A stretch of DNA of 64,000 nt from Candidatus Bathyarchaeota archaeon (GCA_003164295.1 PLTA01000053.1:1-64000), one strand, 5' to 3'. Positions 17,933 to 27,174 are shown, counted from the stretch's first letter. Numbers and translations: made by a program. The notes: generated from the letters alone by a model not told the origin.

Positions 17933-18583
17933 TTAAGATGCTGTTGCTACTTGTGGTTTTATAGCTTCGGCGGTATTTTGTGTAGCGCTAAGAACTCCTT
18001 TTTTGCCTAGACGAAGTTGCCTCTCGCCTCTGAAAACACATACATGTGCATTCTTTATTTCAATATTTTCGCCCACGTTGATGGAGTTTATTTGTCCTTC
18101 CCATAGGCACAGCTTGATTTTTCCTGTGTCATCTTGAACTAACGCGTTAACTACCATTACGGTGTTGCCAAACTGTGTGTGAACCTGAACGGGTTTTGGA
18201 ATCTCCAGAACCTCAGCTTTAACGTTTACTCGTTTCATACCTGCTCTTAAACCATTAACTGTTGTGAAAACTGATTCTGTATTTTGCTTAGCAATCTTTT
18301 TTGTTATTTTGTCCGTGCTCATCCAGCTTTCAAAAGGATTGTCTTTTCGGGATAGGAACTGTTCATCAACCCTGAATTGAGCTACAGCATGATTTTCTTT
18401 CTTTATTAGAAAAATTATTTCATCTTTAACTTTGCCTCGATACTCAACTGTAAGGTTGCCACAGACTGCTGTTTCATTGTTTCTTGCTTTAATTAGTGCT
18501 TGAAAAACTTCAGAGGGGTAAATGTTATGTTTTACCGAAAGAAGCGCAATGTGTTCCCCTAATGTTGATTTTTTCTGTCTCAA
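17933..18583 (-). CDS. RPA-like single-stranded DNA-binding protein (OB fold)
   Basis: 216 residues. The C-terminal OB fold has 'VNVKAEVLEIPKPVQV...NALVQDDTGKIKLCLWEGQINSINVGENIEIKNA...FRGERQLRLGKKG', a pattern typical of archaeal RPA/SSB. The N-terminal 100 residues may be a helical segment plus a degenerate domain. It should bind single-stranded DNA in replication and repair. The last 20 residues are a low-complexity tail. It lies outside the integrated element, so it is probably the host protein. Confidence 0.82.
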   Translation of the reverse strand: MRQKKSTLGEHIALLSVKHNIYPSEVFQALIKARNNETAVCGNLTVEYRGKVKDEIIFLIKKENHAVAQFRVDEQFLSRKDNPFESWMSTDKITKKIAKQNTESVFTTVNGLRAGMKRVNVKAEVLEIPKPVQVHTQFGNTVMVVNALVQDDTGKIKLCLWEGQINSINVGENIEIKNAHVCVFRGERQLRLGKKGVLSATQNTAEAIKPQVATAS

Positions 18584-18858
18584 ATTCCCTCTCTCTTGTG
18601 ATGTATACTGCGAGAAAAAGCAAGATTTAACGTGGTTTGACTTTCTCTCAATATCGAATGCCTACATTATATCAAAGGTACCTATATTAGTGTGACTATG
18701 AAAAAGCCCTTTTTACGCATTTTTGTCAAAGTAATAAATTAATGTTTAATATTGAAAACGGAGACGTCCAATTTATAAGGATGGAGACATAGTTAGAGGA
18801 TACAGTGTAAAACAACTTTTTTTGCACACCCAATGTAGTAGGAGTTGAAAATAGCAAA

Positions 18859-18999
18859 ATGTATAACGACAGAGAGATGCACAAGGCAACCTGTGCTGAC
18901 TGCGGAAAAGAATGTGATGTTCCTTTCAAGCCAGACGGTACAAGGCCAGTATATTGCCGAGAATGCTACTCAAAACGCAGACCACCAAGAGGATATTAA
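18859..18999 (+). CDS. 46-residue CxxC-x17-CxxC zinc-ribbon protein
   Basis: The reading frame contains 'CADCGKECDVPFKPDGTRPV' followed by YCREC, exactly the spacing of the CxxC...CxxC ribbon family. It starts at ATG 18859 and ends in an Arg-rich tail. Proteins of this size and motif are frequent in archaea and are probably zinc-binding; their role is unknown. It parallels the C-terminus of the protein at 17178-17834. Confidence 0.8.
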   Translation: MYNDREMHKATCADCGKECDVPFKPDGTRPVYCRECYSKRRPPRGY

Positions 19000-19190
19000 G
19001 CTAATTTAGCTGAAAAATCTTTAACAAATCTCATTAATTTTCTTTTTTATTTTTTAATTTTTCGCAGAAATTGTTCTTTGGGGTTTAATTTGTTTTTCTG
19101 GTTTAGGCTTTGCATTGTTTAGAGGCTGCGTGCGGATAAGTGCACAGTAGTGCTGCATTGTTAAAGAAAAATTGTTCAGTTTATTTCAAG

Positions 19191-19299
19191 TTGCATTTTT
19201 GTTTAGGGCTTGATTTGTTTGCAGGTTGAGGTTTTCTGCGTTGTGGCCCGTTGCCCTGCGTTTTTCTGCGTTGATTCGCGTTGTTTTATGTTTCTGAAG
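19191..19299 (+). repeat. dispersed repeat, copy B
   Basis: Conserved block GTTTAGGGCTTGATTTGTTT then GCAGGTTGAGGTTTTCTGCG, followed by a degenerate tract with TTCTGCGTTG-type units. It is in opposite orientation to copy A. No coding capacity is apparent. Confidence 0.6.
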
Positions 19300-19393
19300 C
19301 TTGAAATTGTAGATGCTTGGCAAGCGAATTAGCAAAAAAGATGACTTAATTAATTATCTGGACAATCTTGATTTTGTTTTATTCGCCGTTCAT

Positions 19394-19680
19394 TTATATT
19401 TTTTCTTTGTCAGGATTTCTGTTTATTATCAAAAAAATCATTAGAGATATGAAAACCAATGCCATTATTGAACCGGCTACGATTCTTTCTAAGGAACTTT
19501 GAGATTTGTAAACCAAATTGCAAAAAGAATTTCTGCAACCAAAAGCATGACTGCAAGAAGCGAATAAGGTCCAGATATTTTGGCTGGATCAATTCCATTT
19601 CTCCCAAGTGTGATTCTTAGCAAACTGGTTTCACCACAAAAAACATCTCCAAAACTTGTTTATTACGTTAATTGATGGCA
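19394..19680 (-). pseudogene. membrane protein remnant
   Basis: Two hydrophobic segments are readable in two frames: 'SGPYSLLAVMLLVAEILFAI' near 19540-19580 and 'IVAGSIMALVFISLMIFLII' near 19420-19475, the latter ending 'NRNPDKEKI' before a TAA. A single-base shift near 19497 joins them into a two-helix membrane protein. No clear start codon is visible in frame. I do not recognise the family. Confidence 0.4.
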
Positions 19681-19930
19681 TATTGGTCATTTTGACTCGA
19701 GGCAAAATTCTTCGACATGCAAACACATCTTGGGAAAAATTTTCAGTGAAACCCTATTTATACAAAAATCGAGTATTCATGGAGCTGAAATTCGATCTGA
19801 GAAAGATCAAGCTATGTTTTACGAGGGTTATTTCGTAGTGTCGAAACTTTTTAGCAGGCAGATTTTCTTCAATTAAATTTAAAGAATTGAGAGTTGAGTT
19901 TATTGCGGCGGGCAGAATAAATATCGAAGG

Positions 19931-20122
19931 TTACTGTTTTTCTGATAACGTAATGCTTAGGCTTCCATATTTTTTGACTACGTGAATTGAAAGTTCCTTG
20001 TCACGGAAAAGTTTTAGCAAGTTATGGTGTTCTTTTTGAAAAACAAGGTTATGCGATCGTACGTAGATTTTTCTGCCATTCTTATATTTCCTTTTTGACT
20101 TGTCAAAACGAAGTTTCACCAT
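19931..20122 (-). CDS. small basic hypothetical protein
   Basis: 63 residues rich in Lys/Arg ('LRFDKSKRKYKNGRKIYVRS'). The ATG at 20122 is preceded by GAGGG about 9 bases upstream. Not recognised; nucleic-acid binding would fit the charge but is not shown. Confidence 0.5.
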   Translation of the reverse strand: MVKLRFDKSKRKYKNGRKIYVRSHNLVFQKEHHNLLKLFRDKELSIHVVKKYGSLSITLSEKQ

Positions 20123-20428
20123 GCATTTTCCCTCATTACCCTTAAGGTTTTCTTGGTTTTGTCCTTTGACTCATTTGCAAATTGATTCGGGTGTAGCCTC
20201 TGAAACTTAAAAGGGTTAACACTGCAAATAACGAAGCATCAAGTATTTTTCAGAGTCGGATTCCACGCCTTCCCAGATGTTGAGCTGCTTTGAATTTCTT
20301 ATTTTAGACTTAATGTGGTGAGCGAAGGGGCCAATAATGATTGTAGAATGCGTTTATTTTTACTGCACGTTCTATATTTTATATAGGTTAAAAAAATTCT
20401 AATTAAGGATATTGTGAGTTGTGCGTGG
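20123..20428. other. intergenic region
   Basis: No gene, RNA or repeat that I can support. AT-rich tracts near 20370-20400 could hold promoter elements. Confidence 0.4.
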
Positions 20429-20860
20429 TTATTTTGTCCATTTGCCTGATTCCCATTTTGTGAAGGATGTTGCAGTTATCTTGATAATTGGTATGTCGCC
20501 TTCTTTCCATCCGCCTGCCTCAGACTGATACTCAGGATATTTTTCTTTCAGAAGGTCATGCGCGTAACGGTATTCTTTGCCATTCCACATGATGCTTGCT
20601 TCTCCTTGAACACGTATGCCCTTGATAGTGGACCAGTTGTTTTTGTCATAGTCATCAAAGACTAAAGATACTTCTGGGTTTGCCTCTATTTGCTCTAACT
20701 TTGGCGTGTCAGGATCAGATGCAATGTAGATGTTTAAGCCATCGAAAACAGACCAGACAGGTCTCACGATAGGCTCACATTCCTCACTAGCTGTTGCTAA
20801 TCTACACACGGGCAATTGCTGCATGAACGCGATATCTTTTTTTGATAGTTTTTGTACCAT
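20429..20860 (-). CDS. pyridoxamine-5'-phosphate-oxidase-like flavin-binding protein
   Basis: 143 residues, a single split-barrel domain. 'LPVCRLATASEECEPIVRPVWSVFDG' and 'NIYIASDPDTPKLEQIEANPEVSLVFDDY' are typical of small PNPOx-like proteins that bind FMN or F420. The C-terminal 'IIKITATSFTKWE' is also usual. The substrate is unknown. It is the last clearly chromosomal gene before the integrated element. Confidence 0.85.
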   Translation of the reverse strand: MVQKLSKKDIAFMQQLPVCRLATASEECEPIVRPVWSVFDGLNIYIASDPDTPKLEQIEANPEVSLVFDDYDKNNWSTIKGIRVQGEASIMWNGKEYRYAHDLLKEKYPEYQSEAGGWKEGDIPIIKITATSFTKWESGKWTK

Positions 20861-21054
20861 ACCCAGAACCTGCCAAAAACTCCTATCTTTACTGATTGTA
20901 TCGGGTATATTTCTCTATTTCCCTTCGAGGTGCTTGCTTTGTTGAATTATAGTTGAGATACAATGAAAACGAACCTTTTTTGTAAAATTTCAAATCGGCT
21001 GAGCATAATTTATTGTTGGTTGTTTTTCGCGTAGTTTTGTTCTTTGTGTTTTGG

Positions 21055-21170
21055 GTTGCTTTTTTGATTTAGGGCTTGAATTAGTTGCAGGTCACATACA
21101 GAAAAGTATGGAATCGTACAGAAACGTATTGGAAAGTATGAAAAGAATGGGAACGTACAGAAAAGTAGAA
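21055..21170 (+). repeat. dispersed repeat, copy C
   Basis: GGTTGCTTTTTTGATTTAGG then GCTTGAATTAGTTGCAGGT matches copies A and B, but the periodic tract is different here: CATACAGAAAAGTATGG, GTACAGAAACGTATTGG, GTACAGAAAAGTAG. The unit is a short imperfect palindrome. The region 20861-21358 otherwise holds no gene. Confidence 0.6.
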
Positions 21171-21358
21171 AAAAGGATCTAAAAAGAATTCAATATCCAT
21201 GAATTTGTTAAGAACCCATGTTGACTGGTGTTTGAGGCGTCATTTCTTACTATTTGCTTTGTTTTGCAGTTTTCCTTATACAGAAAGCAAAAATATCCGA
21301 GCGTCACACTCTACTCTGTAATCTCCAGACTTTAGCATGCTCAAAAATAATGTTGATG

Positions 21359-21380
21359 TGCGGGATTGCCCTAGCCTGGT
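21359..21380 (+). other. left attachment site: 5' fragment of tRNA-Ser(GCT)
   Basis: These 22 bases are identical to 56479-56500, which include nucleotides 1-21 of the intact tRNA-Ser gene (acceptor 5' strand to the GGT of the D-loop). After this the sequence diverges completely and no tRNA can be formed. A tyrosine integrase gene begins 66 bases downstream, which is the usual arrangement at the edge of an integrated element. Confidence 0.85.
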
Positions 21381-21445
21381 TATAGTTCCCTTCACTGGGT
21401 CTCCCTACGCTTAAATACAGCTCTAACTCTTTTGGTTATGAGGCT

Positions 21446-22786
21446 TTGAGTTTGAGAACTTGGGAACAGTTCCTGCAGGTCGAAGGCTGGTCAAGCGAGT
21501 ACAAGAGTGTAGATGTTTTTCTTAGGCATTATAGTCGAAAGGTTAGAAGCGAGAAGACACGTGAGAATATCGGTTATGTTTTAAAGGGGTTGTGCGTGTT
21601 TGCAAATAGTACTCCTGATGAGCTGGTTAGTCAGAACAAGGGTCAAGCTTCAAAGTTGGTTCAGGAATATATTGATTCACTGGCAAGCAAGAATTATAGC
21701 ACTCGTTATGTTAACGTTTGTTTGGCTTTCCTCAAAACCTTCTATAATGTCAATGGGTTCAAGGGTTCTAGAACCTTAGAGGTTGAGCGTCACTATCAAC
21801 CATCTCGTTACAGGAAAAGACCAGAGTATATTCCGTCCTCCTCTGAAATCTGGGACATGGCAACCGCTGCGGGCTCAAAAAGAAACAGAGCAACGATCTT
21901 GGCGGTTTATACCAGTGGGCTTAGGAACTCTACATTTAGGGCTATCCTCTATGGCGACATAAAGGAAGAATTGAATAGCCAAAAAGAAATCCTCAAGTTT
22001 TTGGTTTATCCTGAAATGAAAAAGGTTGACGAGGCTGCTTGCAAGGGTAATATTCCTTATTATACGTTCATATCTAAAGAGGCTATCGAAGCTTTGAAGG
22101 AATATCTGGTGGAAAAGGTGCAGGTTGAAGGCAGCCTTGAAGATGATAAGCCTTTGTTTTCATCAGACAGCCATAGCATATCGGTTGAACAGAAGTCGAA
22201 AACTCCAATTATGAAGAAAACGCTTGAAGCTATGATAAAAACTGCAGCTCGCAAGGCCAGGGTTGCTAAATGGAAAGATGTTTATCCGCATTGTTTAAGG
22301 AAGGCGTTTGAGTCGGCATTAAGGAATGCTCGGTTGGATCCTAAAGATCAGGAGTTTTTGATGGGGCATATACTTCCCGGAACTCAAGATGTTTACTATG
22401 ACAAAACAAAGGTTGAAGACCTGAGGCGAAAGTATGCAACTGTCAGCTTTTTCCCCGAAAAGAATGGGCTGAATGAAGACTCTCGTAAAAGACAGATAAT
22501 CGATATGGCAAAAGTCTTTGGGTTCTCCGAGGATAAAATCAAAAAGATGGAAGATGTTCTTGCTAAACATCGCAGTGTCGACGAATCGATACAAGAGATC
22601 CGGCGCTTAAAAGAAGATTCAGATAAGACCGCTGAGGAATCAGGCGAGAGTACAGCTGCATCCAATCATGACAAATCACAAAGGTACTTTATAGTCAAGG
22701 GAGATGACGACATGGTCCGTAGGCTAAACGACGGCTGGAAGCTTGTTCAATCATTGAATGATGAAAAATATCTGTTTCGGCAATAG
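21446..22786 (+). CDS. tyrosine recombinase (element integrase)
   Basis: 446 residues with TTG start. The SAM-like N-terminal domain covers about 1-120. In the catalytic domain Arg-I is in 'VYTSGLRNSTFRAIL', His-x-x-Arg in 'PHCLRKAFE', a downstream His in 'LMGHILPGTQ' and the nucleophilic Tyr in 'DVYYDKT'. The key residues are therefore present. A coiled linker and a C-terminal module ('LNDGWKLVQSLNDEKYLFRQ') follow, similar to the end of the broken integrase at 57.8 kb. It should catalyse site-specific recombination at tRNA-Ser. The frame is intact, so mobility genes may still be active. Confidence 0.92.
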   Translation: MSLRTWEQFLQVEGWSSEYKSVDVFLRHYSRKVRSEKTRENIGYVLKGLCVFANSTPDELVSQNKGQASKLVQEYIDSLASKNYSTRYVNVCLAFLKTFYNVNGFKGSRTLEVERHYQPSRYRKRPEYIPSSSEIWDMATAAGSKRNRATILAVYTSGLRNSTFRAILYGDIKEELNSQKEILKFLVYPEMKKVDEAACKGNIPYYTFISKEAIEALKEYLVEKVQVEGSLEDDKPLFSSDSHSISVEQKSKTPIMKKTLEAMIKTAARKARVAKWKDVYPHCLRKAFESALRNARLDPKDQEFLMGHILPGTQDVYYDKTKVEDLRRKYATVSFFPEKNGLNEDSRKRQIIDMAKVFGFSEDKIKKMEDVLAKHRSVDESIQEIRRLKEDSDKTAEESGESTAASNHDKSQRYFIVKGDDDMVRRLNDGWKLVQSLNDEKYLFRQ

Positions 22787-22990
22787 CTAGAAAGTCAAGA
22801 ACGAGAGCAGCACAAAATAAACTCCTAAATTTATCACTATTTTAGTGAAAAGCAACGCTAAGTTTCTAAGATAACTTGGCGACTGCTACATTTTAGTTCA
22901 ATCCTTTTGGCGAATCCTTGTTCATTAAATAGTTGTTTTTTTATAATTTTTTATATGCTCTTCATAAGTTAACTTGCAAACCCTTCTGTC

Positions 22991-23182
22991 ATGGACACTA
23001 CGAAAGCATTCAAGCACTCGCCTGAAATCCGTGAATATTGGCGACTATTGAAGCGTAAGCAGAGAGCCCAAGCGAAACAAAAGGAGAATCGAACAATGAG
23101 CATCGCTGAGCCTCCAGTCAAATCTCTAACTTCTGCCAGCCTTCCTGTTAATTTCAATTTTAGGATGCTAAACTATGTTTGA
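22991..23182 (+). CDS. small hypothetical protein
   Basis: 63 residues, charged N-terminal half ('EYWRLLKRKQRAQAKQKENR'). It overlaps the next gene by 8 bases in the same direction, suggesting an operon start. Not recognised. Confidence 0.45.
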   Translation: MDTTKAFKHSPEIREYWRLLKRKQRAQAKQKENRTMSIAEPPVKSLTSASLPVNFNFRMLNYV

Positions 23183-23891
23183 AGATTTCAAAGAAAAAAT
23201 CCACAAACTCAATAGCGAAGCAGCAAAGGATCTACAGCTACCTCCAGATGTCGTGGCTAAACTTAAAGAACAAGGCATAGACCCTGAGAACGTTACTCTG
23301 GCACAGTTATTTCCTGAAACCTTAGACGGTGATGGCAACGATTTGTCGCTGATGTCGGGTGCAGAATGGGAAATCATGATAACATACGCTAAAACTCGCA
23401 AATACCTAGTTGAGAAGTACCCGCAGTCCCATGAAGAAGCGAAAATGCTTGGGCAGGAATGGGATGAAGAACCCGAAGAACCTTACCAAATTAACATAGC
23501 TAAAGCACGAGAGGACCCTAAAAGAAAAGTTTTCGTCCAAGCACTCTTGCAAATGAAAGCGATTTATGATAAAGTGGATGCTTTGCAGACGCAAGCTACA
23601 GAATACGAGAAAATCTGTTTGCGTCTCTACTGGCACCTGACTTGGAACTGGAACAAGGCGCCAAACGTCCAAGATTTTCAAAAGTGTTTACCCGATAGCG
23701 ATATTTTCGAGACAGTTGAAGCCTACTTTAAAATCTGCAGAAAATACCACCTGCCAACTTTCGAGGAGCCTTATTACTTCTTAACTGAGCAACGACGCCG
23801 AGAAATAAAGCTGGAAGGTGACGTGCTGAAGCGAACAACTAACTATAGTGAAAATGAAATCCGCATTTCAATTTTGGAGGATTTTGCTTGA
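23175..23891 (+). CDS. hypothetical protein of the ParB/ABC operon
   Basis: 238 residues, acidic and helical, no membrane segment. The C-terminus contains several aromatic-rich helices ('CLRLYWHLTWNWNKAPNVQD'). I do not recognise it. It is the first larger gene of a run of overlapping ORFs (23175-24889) that ends in the ParB-like and ABC-GNAT genes, so a function in element maintenance or packaging is possible but unproven. Confidence 0.6.
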   Translation: MFEDFKEKIHKLNSEAAKDLQLPPDVVAKLKEQGIDPENVTLAQLFPETLDGDGNDLSLMSGAEWEIMITYAKTRKYLVEKYPQSHEEAKMLGQEWDEEPEEPYQINIAKAREDPKRKVFVQALLQMKAIYDKVDALQTQATEYEKICLRLYWHLTWNWNKAPNVQDFQKCLPDSDIFETVEAYFKICRKYHLPTFEEPYYFLTEQRRREIKLEGDVLKRTTNYSENEIRISILEDFA

Positions 23892-24337
23892 ACGAAGTCG
23901 TAGAAAGACGCTTGGAATTTCTAAAGCTCGAAGCTAAAGGCTTCTCCCTCTGTGAGATTGTGAAGCTGCTGAGCGAAAAATACCAAACATCCGAGAGAAA
24001 CCTCTACTATGACGCGGAAACTCGCGACACCTGGCAACCAGTCTTAACTCAAATCTTCGATTTAGACAAGGTCAGACTTATCTTGATTAATCGTTATGAC
24101 TTTCTGTATCGGCAAGCAAGCCTTCATTTTCAAACTGCAAGCGAAGCCCAAAAACCCATTTACCTCTCCAAAATGGTAGACATCACAGACCACATGGTAT
24201 CAATTCTGGGTTTAGAAACCTTGAAGGAAAAACAAGATGCTCAAAGAAGAGCGATCGAGATAGATAACGAGTTAGCTAAGAACGAGATTTTATTGACGGA
24301 AATTGCAAAGCATAGAGGCATTTTAAGTGGAAAATAA
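23888..24337 (+). CDS. helix-turn-helix protein
   Basis: 149 residues from TTG 23888, overlapping the previous stop. The first 45 residues ('FLKLEAKGFSLCEIVKLLSEKYQTSERNLYYD') look like a helix-turn-helix of the kind seen in small terminase subunits and transposase-like regulators. The remaining part is helical with heptad-like Leu/Ile. Function in DNA recognition is inferred. Confidence 0.55.
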   Translation: MNEVVERRLEFLKLEAKGFSLCEIVKLLSEKYQTSERNLYYDAETRDTWQPVLTQIFDLDKVRLILINRYDFLYRQASLHFQTASEAQKPIYLSKMVDITDHMVSILGLETLKEKQDAQRRAIEIDNELAKNEILLTEIAKHRGILSGK

Positions 24338-24710
24338 AACAATTACCATTAAAGTTCCTGAAGCCTACACTCCTCTGCTGGAAGACATTCGTCTTTTAAC
24401 TACAGACCAAAACAATCCTAACCGCACCACACTTAAGCAGCAGGAGCAAATTTGGCGTAGTCTGCAGAAGTACGGTTGGGCATACCCCATAATAACCAAT
24501 AAAGACGGCGTCTATGCTGATGGCGAGCAAAGAGCGGACGTATGCAAGTTGCATGGCGAGTTCTACGCCCCAGTTTTACGCTTACCCGTAAGCGATGTGG
24601 ATAGACGGATGCTCCGGCAAATTCTCAACAAACTCAAGGGCAAACACAACAAAGAGCTAGACAACGCCGAATACATACGCCTGCTGCAAATGGGTGAGAA
24701 GATGATTTGA
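24327..24710 (+). CDS. ParB/Srx-like nuclease-domain protein
   Basis: 127 residues. 'NPNRTTLKQQEQIWRSLQKYGWAYPIITNKDGVYADGEQRADVCK' matches the ParB N-terminal pattern (N..R......l..si...G...Pi.....g.i.dG..R). It lacks the central HTH of chromosomal ParB. Proteins of this type occur in phages and mobile elements beside methylases or ABC-type ATPases. It overlaps its neighbours by 11 and 4 bases. Confidence 0.75.
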   Translation: MENKTITIKVPEAYTPLLEDIRLLTTDQNNPNRTTLKQQEQIWRSLQKYGWAYPIITNKDGVYADGEQRADVCKLHGEFYAPVLRLPVSDVDRRMLRQILNKLKGKHNKELDNAEYIRLLQMGEKMI

Positions 24711-24889
24711 AGGCGCTCCTGGAATCGGTGGGCGAGAGGTTACCAGAGGATTTAGATGAACGCGAGTCATCGTTCACTATCCCCGAGACCTATGAGATAA
24801 TTGTAGAATGCAAGGATGAATCTGATCAAAAAAGTATTTTTGAGAAGTTGAAGTTGGAGGGGTACAAATTACGGATTTTGACATTGTAA
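24707..24889 (+). CDS. small C-terminal-domain-like protein
   Basis: 60 residues. The core 'ETYEIIVECKDESDQKSIFE' followed by 'KLKLEGYKLRILTL' is a small beta-alpha-beta unit often found at the C-terminus of phage ParB-like or methylase proteins. Here it is a separate ORF that starts inside the ParB-like gene. It may interact with ParB, but that is inference. Confidence 0.6.
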   Translation: MKALLESVGERLPEDLDERESSFTIPETYEIIVECKDESDQKSIFEKLKLEGYKLRILTL

Positions 24890-25934
24890 AAAAGTGGAAC
24901 CAAGCAGACAGTTTCAGGGCGCAAAGTGTAGTTGGAAGCTTTACCCTATCAGATGTCAAGTTAGAGAAGCACTTCAAGGGATCTCTTCCAATCGAAGGAG
25001 ACGATTGGCAGGTTGGCGTTATCGTTGGTCGCAGCGGCTCGGGCAAAACAAGCATAGCCAAACAATTATTCCCAGAAGCCTACATCAAAGGGTTTGAGTA
25101 TTCGCACAAGTGCGTGCTTGATGACTTTCCCGAAGAACTTGAAACTGGCAAAATAACAAAAGCTCTTTGCAGCGTTGGATTTGCTTCTCCACCTGACTGG
25201 CTAAAAAGTTATGATTGCCTTAGCCAAGGGGAGAAAATGCGTGTTGACATCGCCCGCGCACTCTGCTTGGATAAGCCTGTTGTGGTTTTTGATGAGTTTA
25301 CCTCTGTTGTGGATAGGGAAATCGCTAAGGTAAGTGCTTATGCAATTAGCAAGGCAGTTCGGAGATCAAAAAAGAAGTTCATCGCAGTTTGCTGTCACTA
25401 CGATGTGGTCGATTGGCTTGACCCCGATTGGGTATTCTCCACAGACACAATGGAGTTTAGCCGAAAAAAAGAACTCGGCCGCCCGTTGAACTCAAAATTT
25501 GTCGGTGCGGCTCTTCCCTATGGCAGATGTTTCGGCAATATCACTATCTGAGTGGTTCTTTAGCTTCGACTGCACGTTGTTACACTGCAACTTATCAAGA
25601 AAAACCGGTAGCGTTTATCGCTGTTGTACACATTCATATGAAAACCAGGTATTGCCGAGTTTCAAGGTTAGTAGTTTTACCAGATTACCAAGGGATCGGC
25701 ATGGGAAAACACTTACTAAATTTTATAGCAGATCTTTACACTTCACAAACAAAAGCGCCATTTTATATCTTGACTAGTAATCCTCAGATTATTCGTGGAA
25801 CCCTTGGAAACTGGAAAATAACCCGTTTTGGTCATGCAAGCAAAGGAAGAAATGATTCAAGAATAAACAATGGGTTAAGAAGCAGCTTAAGCCGTAACCG
25901 AATTACCGTTTCTATGCAATACACAGAAAAGTAA
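24866..25934 (+). pseudogene. ABC-type ATPase fused to GNAT acetyltransferase (COG2401-like), frame broken
   Basis: The ATPase part has Walker A 'IVGRSGSGKTSIAK', the signature 'CLSQGEKMRVDIARAL' and Walker B 'KPVVVFDEFTS'. It stops at 25551, but the GNAT part continues in the next frame from about 25495 ('CRCGSSLWQMFRQYHYLSGS'), then 'SRLVVLPDYQGIGMGKHLLN', the acetyl-CoA loop. In COG2401 these are one protein, so a single-base shift near 25495 splits it. No ATG/GTG/TTG exists in frame upstream; GGAGGGG followed five bases later by ATT (24866) is the best start. Role unknown; common in archaeal mobile elements. Confidence 0.75.
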
Positions 25935-26004
25935 ATTTCATTGTTTCTCACAAATCTCATATCTTACTATTGATTATATCCTACTTCTTTTTTGTGTTGT
26001 TTGT

Positions 26005-26062
26005 CTGTTACTGTTCGTTATTGTCTTACTGTAAATTGTTACAGTGTTATTATTGTTGTTTT
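26005..26062 (+). repeat. iteron-like block 1
   Basis: Repeated TTACTGT-type units in direct and inverted orientation (CTGTTACTGTT, GTTATTGT, CTTACTGT, GTTACAGTG). A closely similar block lies at 27175-27235. Both are followed by an AGATTAARATTTAAT string. Such clusters are typical of plasmid replication or partition sites. Confidence 0.45.
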
Positions 26063-26155
26063 GAGAAGAAAGAAAGAGATTAAGATTTAATGCACAAAAA
26101 ATTAATCGTGGATTTTAAAGAATAGCGCGGGCTTTGCGGCTTCAACGCCCCCTAC

Positions 26156-26344
26156 TCACCTTTCATTGACTTCCCCATCTTTCTCAGCGATCTTTTCACC
26201 CTTCGCTCCTGTCGTATTATCTGCTAATCTCTGTGCTTCTGCTACTTCTGCTAATCTCCTCGTCTCCCCCACATCCGCCAATCCCTTTGCTTCTGCTACA
26301 TCTGCTAATCTCTTTGCCTCTGCCCTCTTCTGTTCTTCATTCAT
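26156..26344 (-). CDS. small repeat-containing protein
   Basis: About 62 residues from the ATG preceded by GGGAGGTGA (start 26344 chosen over TTG 26365). Four tandem nonapeptide units are visible: KRLADVAEA, KGLADVGET, RRLAEVAEA, QRLADNTTG. This predicts a charged helix or coiled coil. The 27-base DNA repeat has diverged between units at synonymous sites. Function unknown. Confidence 0.5.
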   Translation of the reverse strand: MNEEQKRAEAKRLADVAEAKGLADVGETRRLAEVAEAQRLADNTTGAKGEKIAEKDGEVNER

Positions 26345-26386
26345 TTCATGACTCACCTCCCTCAATTTTTAGCCCGTGACTAGGGC

Positions 26387-27049
26387 TTAAAGCTTATTTA
26401 AGGGAATTAATTCGCCATGCAAAAGTTTTAGCCTTGCTATACGCGCCTTAACAGTCATCACGAGTTTTTCTCTTATATCTTCATCAAAGAGTTGCTTGTT
26501 TATCTGGCTGATTTCTTTGGCTAACACGTCATCTCCCACAGTGTGCTCTATCCATTCTTGAAAATCATTTCTTTGAAAATGAAATTTCACCGAATCAATG
26601 TCTATTTCTTCAAGTTTCTCCGCAAAAGTCTCCAGATCCTCAGATGTCTCCCCAGTATTTTGGTCGATTCCAATGTAAAATCTAAACTCATTTTCTTTCG
26701 GTACCTGGCTCAAAATCTTCACGATTTTTAAATCGGAAATACTATCTTCTTCATTTCCCGAATTTCTAACTGCTGGTTTTAGGTACCTATGAAGCTGATC
26801 TTTTGCAACTTTCAAGTGCAATCCATTATCCATCCAGATGCCAGTCCCTTTCTCTAAAGCTGAAACGTTTAGCATGTTTCGTACTCCGCCTTTCTTTACG
26901 CCAAGCACAGACTCGGCTACATCTTTATCCAATTCAACTTCAATATGAGTTACATTGTAATCTTGTGGGTCTACTTCTATTTCTTTAATTTTGCCGATTC
27001 TTTCATCTAACGCAAACACATCTTTATCCATAAAATCTGTACTTTTCAT
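26387..27049 (-). CDS. PRC-barrel-like plus DUF5752 protein
   Basis: 220 residues. The N-terminal 80 residues ('KDVFALDERIGKIKEIEVDP', 'VSALEKGTGIWMDNGLHLKV') have the strand pattern of a PRC barrel. The C-terminal half 'VPKENEFRFYIGIDQNTGET' and 'FHFQRNDFQEWIEHTVGDDVLAKEI' is the DUF5752 block shared with 27508-27897 and 2872-3387. Function unknown. PRC barrels occur in RNA-processing and regulatory proteins. Confidence 0.7.
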   Translation of the reverse strand: MKSTDFMDKDVFALDERIGKIKEIEVDPQDYNVTHIEVELDKDVAESVLGVKKGGVRNMLNVSALEKGTGIWMDNGLHLKVAKDQLHRYLKPAVRNSGNEEDSISDLKIVKILSQVPKENEFRFYIGIDQNTGETSEDLETFAEKLEEIDIDSVKFHFQRNDFQEWIEHTVGDDVLAKEISQINKQLFDEDIREKLVMTVKARIARLKLLHGELIPLNKL

Positions 27050-27174
27050 AATTATCTCACGCCATAATACATGCCCACTTATTTAATGATTATTAGCAGA
27101 CTTAAGTGAGTGTGACTGGGAGGACACAGCAACTAAATCTAAAGCTGTTATTCCTTGTAGGATGGAGATAGAAT

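Noticed and set aside
19656..19838. 60-codon plus-strand ORF
   Set aside because: Opposite-strand overlap with the membrane-protein remnant, no ribosome site and no recognisable motif.
21095..21170. CRISPR-like array in the periodic tract of repeat C
   Set aside because: Units are short and imperfect, with no regular spacers and no cas genes nearby.
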